Made by a program: the position numbers and the translations under genes. This document shows, piece by piece, positions 12,001 to 18,376 of a stretch of DNA of 64,000 nt; within the stretch, counting starts at the first letter, position 1, and each line of letters begins with the position of its first letter. Under the pieces are notes generated by a model that saw nothing but the letters and a program-made list of their open reading frames with translations, did no database searches and was not told the DNA's origin. The stretch is from Nocardia sp. (GTDB lineage Bacteria > Actinomycetota > Actinomycetes > Mycobacteriales > Mycobacteriaceae): NCBI RefSeq assembly GCF_025465275.1, contig NZ_JAODNK010000086.1:62001-126000 (forward strand), written 5' to 3'.

Positions 12001-13670
12001 TGATCGGGATCCAGGGGGAGATAGGCCGCACCCGCCTTGACCACGGCGTACATGCCGATGAGCAGGTCGAGGTGACGGCGGATGGCCAGGCCGACCACCT
12101 TGTCCGGTCCGGCGCCGCGGGCGATCAGTTCGCGGGCAAGGCGATTGGCGCGCTCGTCGAAGGCGGCGTAGGTGAGGGTTTCACCCTCGAAATCCAGGGC
12201 CACCCGGCTCGGGCACATGGCGGCCCGGTCGGCGAAGAGCCCGGCCAGGGTGCCCTCCTGACGGGCGACCTGGGTCGAATTCCATTCGTGCAGTACACGT
12301 TCGCGCTCGAGGTCGGTGAGGGCGGGCATATCGCCGACGGCGGTCTGCGGGTCGGCGCGCAGGAAGCGCTCCAGGAAATCGAGGAAACGACCGTGGTGCA
12401 TGGCCAATTCGGCATCGCCGTACAGGCGCGGGTTGGCCTCGAAGTCGATGTGGATGCGGTTGCCGCCACCGTTGTAGAGATTGATGGAGAGGTCTTCGAC
12501 GGGGCCGGTGGAGACCACATTGAGCGAGCCGACGAGGCTGCCGAACTTCAATTCGCTGTGGAACAGCATGAGATTGACCATGGGCCCGAAGAACCCGCGG
12601 GCATCGCGGGAGTAGCCGCAATCGCGGCGGATATCGTCGCTGCGGTAGCGCTGATGGCGCAGCGCACCGGTGATCTGCAGCTCGACGGCGCGCACGGTGT
12701 CCGCGACGGTGACCGAACCTTCGAAGCGCACCCGGATGGGCACCACATTCGACACCACGCCCGCCGAACGGCGCAGCGCCACCGTGGTACGCGCCGAGAC
12801 CGGAAGGCTCAGCACCACATCCTGATTACCGGAGACCGACCGCACGTAGCAGGCCAGGGCAGCCACGAAGAGCGCGGAAGTATTGGAGCCGAAGGTGGTT
12901 GCCGCATCCTGCACGGCGGATTCGACCTGCTCGCTGAGGACGGCGGTGGCGCACCGGCGGCCCGCATCGGAACCGCCGCCGCCAACACTGCTGGCGGACA
13001 AGGTGATCGGCTCGCTGACGCCCTCGAGCTGTTCGCGCCAGTAGTCGCCGTCATTGCGGAAGCGGCTGGTATCGCGGTAGCGGTTCTCGTCGCCGTAGAT
13101 GGTGGCGAGCGGCGTAGCGCGGGAAACCACCGGCTCCGAATGACTTTCGAGCGCCGAATAGATCTCGGCGGTGCGGGTGGTCGCGTTCATGGCGCCGTAG
13201 CCGTCGATGACGATGTGGTGGCCGCGCGTGTACCAGATGTAGTGCGAATCCCCGGTCCGCAGCACCACATTGATGGTCAGCGGATCGTGTTCGATATCGA
13301 TGGCGGAGCTGGCGTGGTCGTTCATCCACGCCAGGGCCGCGGCGCGCGGATCCGGCTCCTCGCGCAGGTCGATCCGCGCCCAGCCCGGCCGCCAGGTGGG
13401 GTCGACCACCTGGTGCGGGACCCCGTCGAGCTCCAGCAGCCGCACATGGCCGACCTCGGTCTCCGCGCCGAACCGCTCGATGGCGTACAGCAGCCGGCCG
13501 ACATCCAGATCGCCGTGGATCTCCACGTATTGGGCGATGGTGAGCGGAATGTCGGGCCGGATGCGTTGCGCGTACCAGAGGGCCGATTGCGCGGGAGACA
13601 GCGCGAAAGGTTGAACCGAGAATTCACCCGAAGAACATTGGTCGACACGATCGGTGGCCAATGAACTCAT
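1..13670 (-). CDS. Four-module NRPS (C-A-T)x4-TE, 3' end outside window
   Basis: Multimodular nonribosomal peptide synthetase, more than 4,550 codons, open through the whole stretch in one frame. The ATG at 13668-13670 has GGAG 6 nt upstream. Condensation motifs are HHIVIDG (residue ~151), HHISGDG (~1207), HHIAADG (~2286) and HHIAMDG (~3358). Carrier motifs [D/E]xGGNSL have their phosphopantetheine serines at about 1023, 2102, 3161 and 4234. A3 motifs of the TSGSTGxPK type precede each carrier. The thioesterase has GWSLGG (Ser ~4370) and a late RHSGM histidine. No epimerisation domain fits between modules. The C1 domain, the A1 domain and the thioesterase resemble E. coli EntF. Residues extracted from A1 (D V W H F S L V D, with the A10 lysine) match the published serine code. 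Codes I extract for A2-A4 (DALFIGMVA, DAFFMGGVV, DALFLGVIV) I cannot assign. Expected product: an N-acylated or N-arylated Ser-X-Y-Z peptide, possibly a siderophore or lipopeptide. The loading enzyme is not in the window. The stop codon lies beyond base 1, probably within a few codons. Confidence 0.95.
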   Translation of the reverse strand, partial: MSSLATDRVDQCSSGEFSVQPFALSPAQSALWYAQRIRPDIPLTIAQYVEIHGDLDVGRLLYAIERFGAETEVGHVRLLELDGVPHQVVDPTWRPGWARIDLREEPDPRAAALAWMNDHASSAIDIEHDPLTINVVLRTGDSHYIWYTRGHHIVIDGYGAMNATTRTAEIYSALESHSEPVVSRATPLATIYGDENRYRDTSRFRNDGDYWREQLEGVSEPITLSASSVGGGGSDAGRRCATAVLSEQVESAVQDAATTFGSNTSALFVAALACYVRSVSGNQDVVLSLPVSARTTVALRRSAGVVSNVVPIRVRFEGSVTVADTVRAVELQITGALRHQRYRSDDIRRDCGYSRDARGFFGPMVNLMLFHSELKFGSLVGSLNVVSTGPVEDLSINLYNGGGNRIHIDFEANPRLYGDAELAMHHGRFLDFLERFLRADPQTAVGDMPALTDLERERVLHEWNSTQVARQEGTLAGLFADRAAMCPSRVALDFEGETLTYAAFDERANRLARELIARGAGPDKVVGLAIRRHLDLLIGMYAVVKAGAAYLPLDPDHPIDRIEQILEQAHPVCVLTASRDKLELPALATRFDIDTADLSARGGRPITDADRIAPLRADHLAYLLFTSGSTGKPKGVGVSHAAIVNRLRWMQHAYPLDSTDVVLQKTPATFDVSVWEFFWPLQIGARLLIAAPDGHRDPGYLARIIAGKGVTTAHFVPSMLSVFLTDTDVAGCTGLARVFCSGEALPAATVAEFHAALGTGPGAPQLHNLYGPTEAAVDVTAWHCTPGATEVPIGAPVWNTRTYVLDSRMQPVAPGVVGELYLAGVQLARGYLGRPALTSDRFVANPFTPGTRMYRTGDLVRWRGGRTGVLEYLGRSDFQVKIRGLRIELGEIEAALLSDKRVARAVCVARRGRGGDELAAYAVAAPGTGLLDPAELTAGLRRVLPSYMVPPVIMVLDELPLSANGKVDRKALPDPGVAARRPARTAAAPRTEVERQITGIFAEMLGTDDVGVTDNFFDLGGNSLTAARAIARVNAALDATVTIRDLFEYSTVTALAGRLDSLQGETASPKLTAGPRPDHIPLSLAQQRLWILNRFAEHAAAYNMPLAVELVGPLDIPALRAGLVDVLERHESLRSTFPDTPEGPCQVVHPAAEIPLTLDPIDATEADVLTLAGEFAGYGFDLRSQAPVRVALYETGPDRYVFLMVLHHISGDGWSIAPLTRDIMVAVAARAEGAAPAWTPLPVQYADFALWQRELLGDEADPASALSKQLAYWRAALADLPDQLDLPLDRPRPRQRSTDGGRVEFTIPADIRRRLAAVAAERGVSTFMVLHAALATVLARLCNTVDIAIGTPIAGRSDPALDELVGMFVNTLVLRTRVDLAAGFDRMLAEVRDTDLNAFANADVPFERLVEVVNPERSAARHPLFQVMLSYDSTPELSIQLPGVLATVQTMDVDIAKFDLQLTVHEPLGVAAEAVSPRDMPLTAEFGYAADVFDHSTVEAIARRFSGILAAAVADPSIPVGDLPLLDARETAKLVPITGSPAEASSTLARLLTDTAERLPDAVAVRYLGQDTTYRELDELSNRLARVLIEHGAGPEVVVAVALPRSLDCILAVWSVAKTGAAYVPIDPDYPADRIAHMLADSGAMLGLTSPDRHAEMPDWPGSRGRHRKTYVDWLLIGSQELAAECAQYPLTPVTNADRHYPLRTAGPAYLIYTSGSTGQPKAVVVTNAGIASLAREQMHLFRVTDSARTLHFSSPSFDASVLELLLGFASGATLVVAPAGIFGGAELATLLREERVTHAFVTPAALGTVPAEGLPDLEAVIVGGEACPEELVRVWTDPQSRPARLPVRRMHNMYGPSEATVAATATGPMIAGRPVPIGLPVRGMRLFVLDGRLHPVPPGVAGELYLSGPGLARGYLGRQGLTSQAFPANPHGRRGERMYRTGDLVVSDGLGQLRFLGRADDQIKIRGFRIELREIDHVLRSYEGITFALTVVHNDERGIGRLVSYLTAETELDIAAVLETARGRLPGYMVPAALTVLDAMPVTPSGKLDRKALPAPDFAATAPSRAPESEMEQQVAQVFGTVLGAEVQGVEDNFFEIGGNSLLATRLTAALHTEFGVELPVRAIFEAPTVAGVTVRLQEAPRTQRAALAVHTPRPERIPLSLPQQRLWFLNRYSPESSAYNIAFVLRIDGDPDVAALQAALADLVERHEVLRTVFPEDEHGAHQALLDTDRCLPVLGAIETDDVGARTALRSLARRGFDLAHEIPLRITLLRTGKRRHLLGIVLHHIAADGWSLGPLTRDLALAYSARHGGVAPKWSPLPVQYADFSLWQRECLGQENDPESSAATQLAYWRTALADLPEEMPLPYDRPRPVEATQRSGVVRFEVPEALQRRLADTARANGVSMFMVLRSTLAVLLRVVTGGRDIVIGTPVAGRTDTRLDELVGMFVNTLVLRSDVDPDRSFAELLQADRDTELAAMANAEVPFERVVEELGSGAGAMRPLLQVALTVQDTPLPGLQLPGLALQAEELDIALAKFDLELRVLPSDRGGADQRSYEFVYAAELFDQQTVQVLAERLVRVFGTVTADPRVRIRSIDARTDAERELLTPAWGPAPEPQCSLAAYFAATAHLNPEREFLRFGDTALTYLESDVYSNRLARALIAQGIGPGDRVALGLTRSAESVLSVLAVAKSGAAFVPVDPNYPADRVRHMLTDSGCRVGVSMTEHADRLHAAAGDHPIQWMLLDNPELIDELEVLDDSPITDVDRTTTLWTGDLSYVIYTSGSTGRPKGVAVTHGGLSNFADEIRDRMRVERDSRTMHFSSPSFDAAIFDLLLAVGSGATMVIVPADIYGGDELAALMEAEEISHTFMTPAALATIDRDRWELPQLRAVMVGGEACGPELVARWAPGRLMFNGYGPTETTVVVTIAGPMEPGVPVTIGALVRGARALVLDERLCPVPVGVPGELYVGGQGTARGYIDRFDLTSARFIADPYGPEGSRMYRTGDVVRWTGAGELVYLGRSDHQVKVRGFRIELGEIDAVLTSHPAIRFAHTEVRDIAGTRRIVSYVLPAGPAELDLEQVRVHCAEHLPVHMVPSSLTLLDHIPLTPVGKLDRDALPQPQAAVAQISRDPETDTELLVAEVMGDLVGAQQLGADDSFFEVGGNSLLATQLVARLATATGVRLEVRAVFAAPTVAGLAAQLDAGPASSDLRPEPRRRTRPRQIPLSAAQRRLWFLETFNASGDHGEAMGAYNIPVALRLRGELNVAALRAALHAVQQRHETLRTVFPEVDGEPCQHVLDAAEAAVALPVCTVAAADVPGEIRRISAAGFDLATTVPLRATLLRLTGGDRGEPDEHVLVLVVHHIAMDGWSLQPLAADVATAYSAHAGGQEPDWPELPIQYADYTLWQQDVLGRESDSDSVISRQLDYWRRALDGSPELLAVPADRPRPPVPTYRGGTVDCTLDAFTHRELQSLAAEHGVTMFMVLHAALVALLHRLTAGDDITVGTPIAGRGHPALDRLVGMFVGTLVLRTQLDGDAAFGDLLRAVRDTDLEAFAHADVPFERLVEVLNPARTQSHHPMFQVMLSVQNQPVQVLELPGLRIEADDADPGLAKFDLQFTLTESWTPGRQPDGITVSVNYAADLFDERTAQRLADRFVRLLGAAVANPATAVGDLELLDSGEWSALAPVRGAEAGLPITFPEVFEAAANLNRQAIAVRAAGTQISYDALDRWTNRLARTLISYGVGPETLVAMGIPRSAESVAVTLAIAKAGAAFVPVDPNYPEQRISHMLLDSGAAVGITLAAHRERMPDGANWTVLDAPSFRRRVLAASDAPITDDERTSPLRMDNPAYVIYTSGSTGIPKGVVVTHGGLSNFAAETANRFDVGPGCRVLHFATPSFDAAMLDLLFALGGAATLVISPPGVVGGAELGQVFMQEGITHAFITTSALGTVDPAGVTSLRHVLVGGEALPPDLVTRWAPGRKLYNVYGPTETTIVTVMSQPLNPDGHITIGGPIRGVHATVLDGRLHPVPAGVTGELQLSGTALARGYLRRPGLTAQRFVANPFGKPGERMYRTGDLVRWIERSGRVQDLEYLGRTDHQVKIRGFRIELGEIDAALARHPEVEFATTIGHRTQAGATALVAYVKPRNGTAPSVDALTAHVAELVPNYMVPQSIMLLDRVPLSPVGKLDRDALPEPVFAAREGYRAPGTPTEAALCAAFAEVLGVEQVGVDDGFFELGGNSLLATKVVSQLRAAGVDLPVQAMFGESTPAAIARRLADADGDAGAALAVALQPVLPLRPITEAGVPPLFCVHPAIGLAWCFAGLLAHLPADRPVYGLQAPHVSGDNDHSTIGDAAKNYVAHMKSVQPHGPYHLLGWSLGGLLAHEIAVQLQEAGEEVALLALMDSYQLSDQWLEEAVPSVADIIGEFGSDLLGGTTDVDPRMSLQEAAEFLRNRPGPFAALTVDHLERLYTGYANGALLAHNFDPRVFIGDLLFFTAADDEINRADPDRCAAAWDPHITGVVRDQLVRCRHSGMTTPESLAVIGPVLRDHLSANVSRTQREES

Positions 13671-14017
13671 CAAACACTCCTTCTGCCGCTGTAAGACGCA
13701 ACTCCCCGAACCCCGGCGGGCCGTCCTACCGGGTTTCGCGCACGCGCGAGCAGCCGTAGGACGTGATCCACGCCCTATGATTCGGAGCCTCCCGCCCAGT
13801 GGACGGGTGTTGATCTCGAGTTGCTCGGCAACCAACAGCGTTGGCGGAGCATATTTTTAGACAGTTACCTTAAAGCAAACCTCATGATTGTGGCTTAACT
13901 CGCAAAAGTAACCGCTGGGAATCTGGGCATATCGGTCGGACGACAGGCCCCAGCTAAATATTGGCGAATATGTATCGCCGAAGCGGGACGGCCCTCGTCG
14001 CACGTGCCCGCTGTCTC
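13671..14017 (-). promoter_or_regulatory. NRPS leader / intergenic region with AT-rich segment
   Basis: No convincing gene lies in these ~350 bases between lnt and the NRPS. Positions 13850-13975 are markedly AT-rich against a GC-rich background and should hold the NRPS promoter. A 5-bp inverted repeat (GGCGA, 7-nt loop, TCGCC) at 13963-13979 lies just past lnt and could be a weak terminator. The final ~150 nt before the NRPS ATG form a GC-rich leader. I see no perfect iron box. Confidence 0.5.
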
Positions 14018-15889
14018 CTATACCGGCTGCGTACTGCCGGTTCCCTCCGCATCGACCGGCGTCGCAGGGGTACGCGTCCGCCGTCGAATCACTGCCGCCG
14101 CAGCGACAGCCGCGGCCAGGATACACAAGATGTACTCCGGCGCGGGACCTAAACGGGTGGCGAGTGTCGTGTCCGAACGCAGCGGCAGTGTCGCCACCAG
14201 CGCGGCCGGAACGAACTGCGGGGTCTGCTGCTGGATGGTGCCATCGGCGCTGATCATGGCGCTGACACCGGTGGTCACCGAAACCACCACGGCGCGACCG
14301 TGCTCCACCGCGCGAATGCGCGACATGGCCAGCTGCTGATAGGTCATCTCGCTGTGGCCGAAGGTCGCGTTGTTGGAGGGCACGGTCAGAATCTGCGCGC
14401 CCGCCCGCACGGCTTCCTCGAAGGCGCGATCGAACGCGACCTCGTAACAGGTGGCCACGCCGATCGCGACGGGTGCGCCGCCGCTCGCGGGCACCATGTG
14501 CACCACGCCGTCGCCCTTGCCCGGGACGAAATAGCCCGCCCGGTCGGCGTATTCGGAGAAGTGCCGGAAGAAGCCGCGATACGGGAGGTACTCACCGAAC
14601 GGCTGGATGATCTTCTTGTCGTGTCGCTCGCCCGGACCGGCGGCATCCCACACGATGACCGAATTGGTGGTGGTGCGATCGTCATTGACGAGCACCGCGC
14701 CGACCAGGATGGGCGCCTTGATATCTCGCACGGTCTGTGTGATGAGGTCGTAGGCGTCGTCATTGCGGAGTGGATCGATATCCGACGAATTCTCCGGCCA
14801 GATCACCACATCCGGCTGCGTGGCCTGCCCGGCCGCGACGGCCTTGGCGAGTTCCTCGGTGCGCTTGATGTGATAGTCGAGAACCGCGCGGCGCTGGGCA
14901 TTGAAGTCCAGTCCCAGCCGCGGCACGCTGCCCTGGATCGCGGCGACCGTGATCGGCCGGTTGCCGTCCTCCGGGCCGGGCAGCGCGGTCCGGAGGATCA
15001 CTCCGGTGAGAGGAATTGTAGCGACAAGCATTGCCGCAGCAACAATCCGGTTCCACGATGTGAGACGTTGCGCGCCCCATCTGGGACGATTCGGTCGCGC
15101 CGCGTAGGCCGCGCGCGCGGACGGCAGCAACCACACCGCGAGCGCCGCCACGCCACCACCGGTGAGCGCCACCAGGAAACTCACCAGCGGCGCACCGCCG
15201 ACCATGGCAAACGGCAGATACCACCCATCGGCCTGCCCGAAAGCCAGCCTCCCCCAAGGAAACCCGCCGAACGGAAAACTCGACCGCCCCCATTCGGTCA
15301 ACGACCACCCCAGCCCTATCCACACCGGCCATCCCGGCAGCCGCCCGACAAGCCGGACGAACACCCCGAACAACCCGACATACACCGACAGCGCCGCAGA
15401 CAACGCAATCCACGGCACCGGCCCCACATAAATCCCGGTCCACGGCAGCAAGGGCAAAAAGAACGCCAGCCCCGCCAGCATCCCGTACCCGAAACCCCCA
15501 CGCAGCCGCCCACTCCCACGCACCGTGAGCACCAGCACCGCAATCCCCACCGGCGCCAAAAACCACAGCGTCCGAGGCGGAAAACTAGCGAACAGCAACA
15601 GCCCCGCGACAACAGCACTGATCATCCGCACCAGCACCGGATAACCGCTCAGCACCGCGACCACGCGATCCACCGATCCGATGCCGGTCCGATCGACGGT
15701 CACTACTGCCGACTCACCCACAACCCCAGCACCTTCCGACGACATACTCCGCGCGCTCGATTCTTCCTGCTCCGCGGTGATCGCGCTGGCCGGGCCGTCA
15801 TTCGCTGCGTTCGTGGCAACCTGGTCAGCGGGTTGAGCGCCCGGAAGCGCTGCGGAAGAGTCTTTTTCGGCGCCGGGTTCAGAGGGCAT
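14018..15889 (-). CDS. lnt: Apolipoprotein N-acyltransferase
   Basis: 623-residue integral membrane acyltransferase that would N-acylate the lipid-modified cysteine of lipoproteins on the outer face of the membrane. After a ~75-residue polar N-terminus there are several hydrophobic segments (about 85-250 and 280-300), then the nitrilase-type domain. Visible catalytic candidates are E366 in WPENSS, K425/K426 in DKKIIQPFGEYLP and C481 in ATCYE. A last hydrophobic helix lies at about 585-600. The ATG overlaps the end of the amidohydrolase gene by 11 nt, suggesting translational coupling; Met48 (15748) is an alternative start. In mycobacteria this domain is fused to or followed by a polyprenol-phosphate mannose synthase (Ppm1); here the next gene is the NRPS. 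Confidence 0.9.
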   Translation of the reverse strand: MPSEPGAEKDSSAALPGAQPADQVATNAANDGPASAITAEQEESSARSMSSEGAGVVGESAVVTVDRTGIGSVDRVVAVLSGYPVLVRMISAVVAGLLLFASFPPRTLWFLAPVGIAVLVLTVRGSGRLRGGFGYGMLAGLAFFLPLLPWTGIYVGPVPWIALSAALSVYVGLFGVFVRLVGRLPGWPVWIGLGWSLTEWGRSSFPFGGFPWGRLAFGQADGWYLPFAMVGGAPLVSFLVALTGGGVAALAVWLLPSARAAYAARPNRPRWGAQRLTSWNRIVAAAMLVATIPLTGVILRTALPGPEDGNRPITVAAIQGSVPRLGLDFNAQRRAVLDYHIKRTEELAKAVAAGQATQPDVVIWPENSSDIDPLRNDDAYDLITQTVRDIKAPILVGAVLVNDDRTTTNSVIVWDAAGPGERHDKKIIQPFGEYLPYRGFFRHFSEYADRAGYFVPGKGDGVVHMVPASGGAPVAIGVATCYEVAFDRAFEEAVRAGAQILTVPSNNATFGHSEMTYQQLAMSRIRAVEHGRAVVVSVTTGVSAMISADGTIQQQTPQFVPAALVATLPLRSDTTLATRLGPAPEYILCILAAAVAAAAVIRRRTRTPATPVDAEGTGSTQPV

Positions 15890-17474
15890 GGATGGTGGTC
15901 CCGCGGTGCACGGTGGTCAGGCAGCGGGGCAGGGGTGTGCCGGGGGTGAGGGGTGGGAGGCCGGGGACTCTGGAGCGGGGGTCGGTGGACCAGCGCTGGA
16001 CTTTGTCGGAGGCGGCGGCCACGACGAGGTCGGTGGCTTCCCAGACGGCGTAGGTGGCGGGGGCGCCGGGGACCAGGGTTCCGGCGACGCCGTCGCGGAC
16101 GCCGCCGGCGCGCCAGGCGCCGCGGGTGGCGGCGGCGAAGGCCGCGCGGGGGGAGATCTGGTGGCCGGGGGTGCGGTGATTTGCGGCGGCGCGCAAGGCT
16201 TCCCACGGATTCAAGATCGTGACGGGGGCGTCGGAACCGATGGCGAGGGAGATGCCCGCGGCGGCCATGGCGGAGAAGGGGTTCAGGGTGGCGGCGCGGT
16301 CCGCGCCGAGGCGGGTCGCGTACATGCCGTCCGCGCCGCCCCAGGTGGCATCGAAAGCCGGTTGGACACTGGCGATTACGCCCCAGGCGGCAAGCTGGGC
16401 GATTTGGCCGGCGTCGATCATTTCGGCGTGTTCGATGCGGTGGCCGCGCGAGGCGAAGGCCGGGCCGCCGACCTGGGCGACAACACGTTCGAAGCCGGTC
16501 ACCACGGCATCCATGGCAGCGTCGCCGATGACGTGGAATCCGGCTTGGATACCGGCTTCGGTGCAGGCCAGTACATGTGCGGCAATGGCATCGGCATCGA
16601 GGTAGGCGGTGCCGGTGCTGTCGCGGTCGGCGTAGGTGTCGCGCAGCCAGGCGGTGTGCGAGCCGATCGAACCGTCGACGAACAGGTCGCCGCCGAGGGC
16701 GTGCACGCCGAGTTCCTTGATCAGACTGCGGGCTTCATCGGCGGTGCGCACGGCTTGACCCCAGTACGCGCGGACCTCCATGCCGTGCGAGAACTCCAGC
16801 AGCTCACGCACATCGGTTTCGCCCGAGATATCGGGTCCGGCACATTCGTGCACGGCGGCAATGCCGTTGGCGGCGGCGGCATCGAGGGCGGCGCGGCGCG
16901 CCCGGTCACGCTGGGCGGGCTGCAGTGCGCTGAGTGCGGCGGCACGCACCCGGTGATGCGCCTCGCTGCGTAGCGGCTCGCCGCGAGTGAAGCCGGTGGC
17001 CTCGGTGATCGCCTCGACCGCATTCAGCAGCGGAGTCGAGACGACGGCCGAATGCGCGTCCACGCGAACGAGATACACGATGCGGCCGGGTGCGGCGGCA
17101 TCGATTTCGGCGAGGTCGGGCGCGCGCCCCTCGGCCCAGTTGGTCTCGTCCCAGCCGTCGCCCAGCACCGGTCCTTCCGGATGCGCGGCCGCGTATGCGG
17201 CCAGCAGCTCCAGACATTCCGCGAGTGAACCGGCCTGGTAGAGATCGAGTCCCGTGAGCTTCAACCCCAGTGCCGTCACGTGCACGTGCGGATCCACGAA
17301 GGCCGGTGCGACAAACGCCCCGTCGAGGTCGATGACCTCCGCATCCGGATGCAATGCGCGCCCGGTGCGATCCGCGCCGACCCACACCACGGTGCCGTCG
17401 GTGACCGCCATGGCCGTAGCGTCGGGATTACTCGAACTGTAGATGCGACCGCCGACAAGCAACTGGGTACTCAC
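15879..17474 (-). CDS. YtcJ-like metal-dependent amidohydrolase
   Basis: About 531 residues, amidohydrolase family 3 (YtcJ type). An N-terminal beta-sandwich segment is followed by the HVHV metal motif after FVDP, later HVIGDAAMDAV and HRIEHAEM, and a C-terminal SDAPV. These are the usual metal ligands of the (beta/alpha)8 superfamily. The substrate cannot be read from sequence. I chose the GTG at 17472-17474 (GTGAGTACC) because the family-like sequence begins there; an in-frame GTG at 17528 would add 18 unrelated residues. It lies in a minus-strand run fxsA - hydrolase - amidohydrolase - lnt and its stop overlaps the lnt start. Confidence 0.82.
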   Translation of the reverse strand: MSTQLLVGGRIYSSSNPDATAMAVTDGTVVWVGADRTGRALHPDAEVIDLDGAFVAPAFVDPHVHVTALGLKLTGLDLYQAGSLAECLELLAAYAAAHPEGPVLGDGWDETNWAEGRAPDLAEIDAAAPGRIVYLVRVDAHSAVVSTPLLNAVEAITEATGFTRGEPLRSEAHHRVRAAALSALQPAQRDRARRAALDAAAANGIAAVHECAGPDISGETDVRELLEFSHGMEVRAYWGQAVRTADEARSLIKELGVHALGGDLFVDGSIGSHTAWLRDTYADRDSTGTAYLDADAIAAHVLACTEAGIQAGFHVIGDAAMDAVVTGFERVVAQVGGPAFASRGHRIEHAEMIDAGQIAQLAAWGVIASVQPAFDATWGGADGMYATRLGADRAATLNPFSAMAAAGISLAIGSDAPVTILNPWEALRAAANHRTPGHQISPRAAFAAATRGAWRAGGVRDGVAGTLVPGAPATYAVWEATDLVVAAASDKVQRWSTDPRSRVPGLPPLTPGTPLPRCLTTVHRGTTIHAL

Positions 17475-17552
17475 GGATTTCAAGTCTGCCCCACGCCCTC
17501 GTGTGGACCGCAACCGCACTCCACACACCGGACCTAGCTCACACTCCGGGCA

Positions 17553-18338
17553 CTACCGCGGTTGCTGCACCTGCTTGGACAGGGCATTGACGGCACTGAC
17601 GATCTCGGCCGGGTGGCTGAAGGGCAGCTTGTGATCGCCTTGGATCCACTGCACGGTGATGTCCGGATCGGCGGCCTGCAGTACCTCGACGCCCTCACGC
17701 CAGGTGCGGTTCACCCGTTCCGCCTTGGCGTCGTGCCCACTGGCGGTATCGGTCGCCAGCAGCATGGACACGGGGCAGTCGAGCGTGCGGTAGGTATCGA
17801 GCAGATTGTGCTGGCGGCGCTCGTCGACCTCGAGGGTGAGATCGGCGAAGGCATTCCCCGGCATGGCGTAGCGATAGGGAGTCAGTCGCACCAGCAGCAT
17901 GGCGATCTTGGTGCCGAGACTGGTCACCGAGGCCCGCATGGCTTTCGCATCGGTGACCAGCGGCTGCTGGATCGGCACCGCGCCGTCGACGAGCACCAGT
18001 CCGGCCACGGTTCCCGGATGCGCGGCGGCGTAGGCGAGCGCGAGATCGGCGCCCAGCGACCAGCCGATCAGAATCGGCCGGTCCACCTGCGCCTCGGCCA
18101 GCACGGCCTCGACATCGGACAGGAAGCCTTCGACCTTGTATGTGCTTGCGGTGGAAGCTTTTCCATGACCGCGTAGATCGAAGGTGATGCTCTCATAGCC
18201 GGGCAGCTCGGCAATGACGGCTTTCCACGCGACCTGGGTCGCGCCGGCGCCATTGATGAATACCAGCTGCGGGCCGGATCCCGAGCGCGTCACCGGCAGG
18301 GTGACATCGCCATTGGACACGGTCGTATCGCTCGACAT
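17553..18338 (-). CDS. Alpha/beta-fold hydrolase
   Basis: 261-residue soluble alpha/beta hydrolase. The oxyanion segment FINGAGAT, the strand FDLRGHGKAS and the nucleophile elbow GWSLGAD (Ser near residue 95) are all present, with an acid in the ATDTASGHD region and a late histidine in IQGDHKLPF. It could be an esterase, lactonase or haloperoxidase-like enzyme; specificity is not readable. The ATG is preceded by an AAGGAC-type ribosome site. It sits between fxsA and the amidohydrolase with short gaps, so it is probably co-transcribed with them. Confidence 0.85.
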   Translation of the reverse strand: MSSDTTVSNGDVTLPVTRSGSGPQLVFINGAGATQVAWKAVIAELPGYESITFDLRGHGKASTASTYKVEGFLSDVEAVLAEAQVDRPILIGWSLGADLALAYAAAHPGTVAGLVLVDGAVPIQQPLVTDAKAMRASVTSLGTKIAMLLVRLTPYRYAMPGNAFADLTLEVDERRQHNLLDTYRTLDCPVSMLLATDTASGHDAKAERVNRTWREGVEVLQAADPDITVQWIQGDHKLPFSHPAEIVSAVNALSKQVQQPR

Positions 18339-18376
18339 GGAGTTATCTGTCCTTCGAGGTATTTCCGGATATGTGG

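Noticed and set aside
42..13664. Long plus-strand open frames (for example 1212-3275, 5079-8411, 8415-10796, 11322-13664)
   Set aside because: They are antisense shadows of the GC-rich NRPS gene, rich in R, G, H and Q, with no motifs. The minus-strand frame carries every NRPS core motif in one register.
13864..13883. Possible iron (IdeR-type) box in the NRPS leader
   Set aside because: Only one half resembles the consensus; the second half does not form the dyad.
13857..14126. 89-codon minus-strand frame before the NRPS
   Set aside because: It overlaps lnt in another frame and ends in the AT-rich leader. No ribosome site or family similarity.
15888..16973. 361-codon plus-strand frame opposite the amidohydrolase
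   Set aside because: Glycine/valine-rich antisense shadow without recognisable domain.
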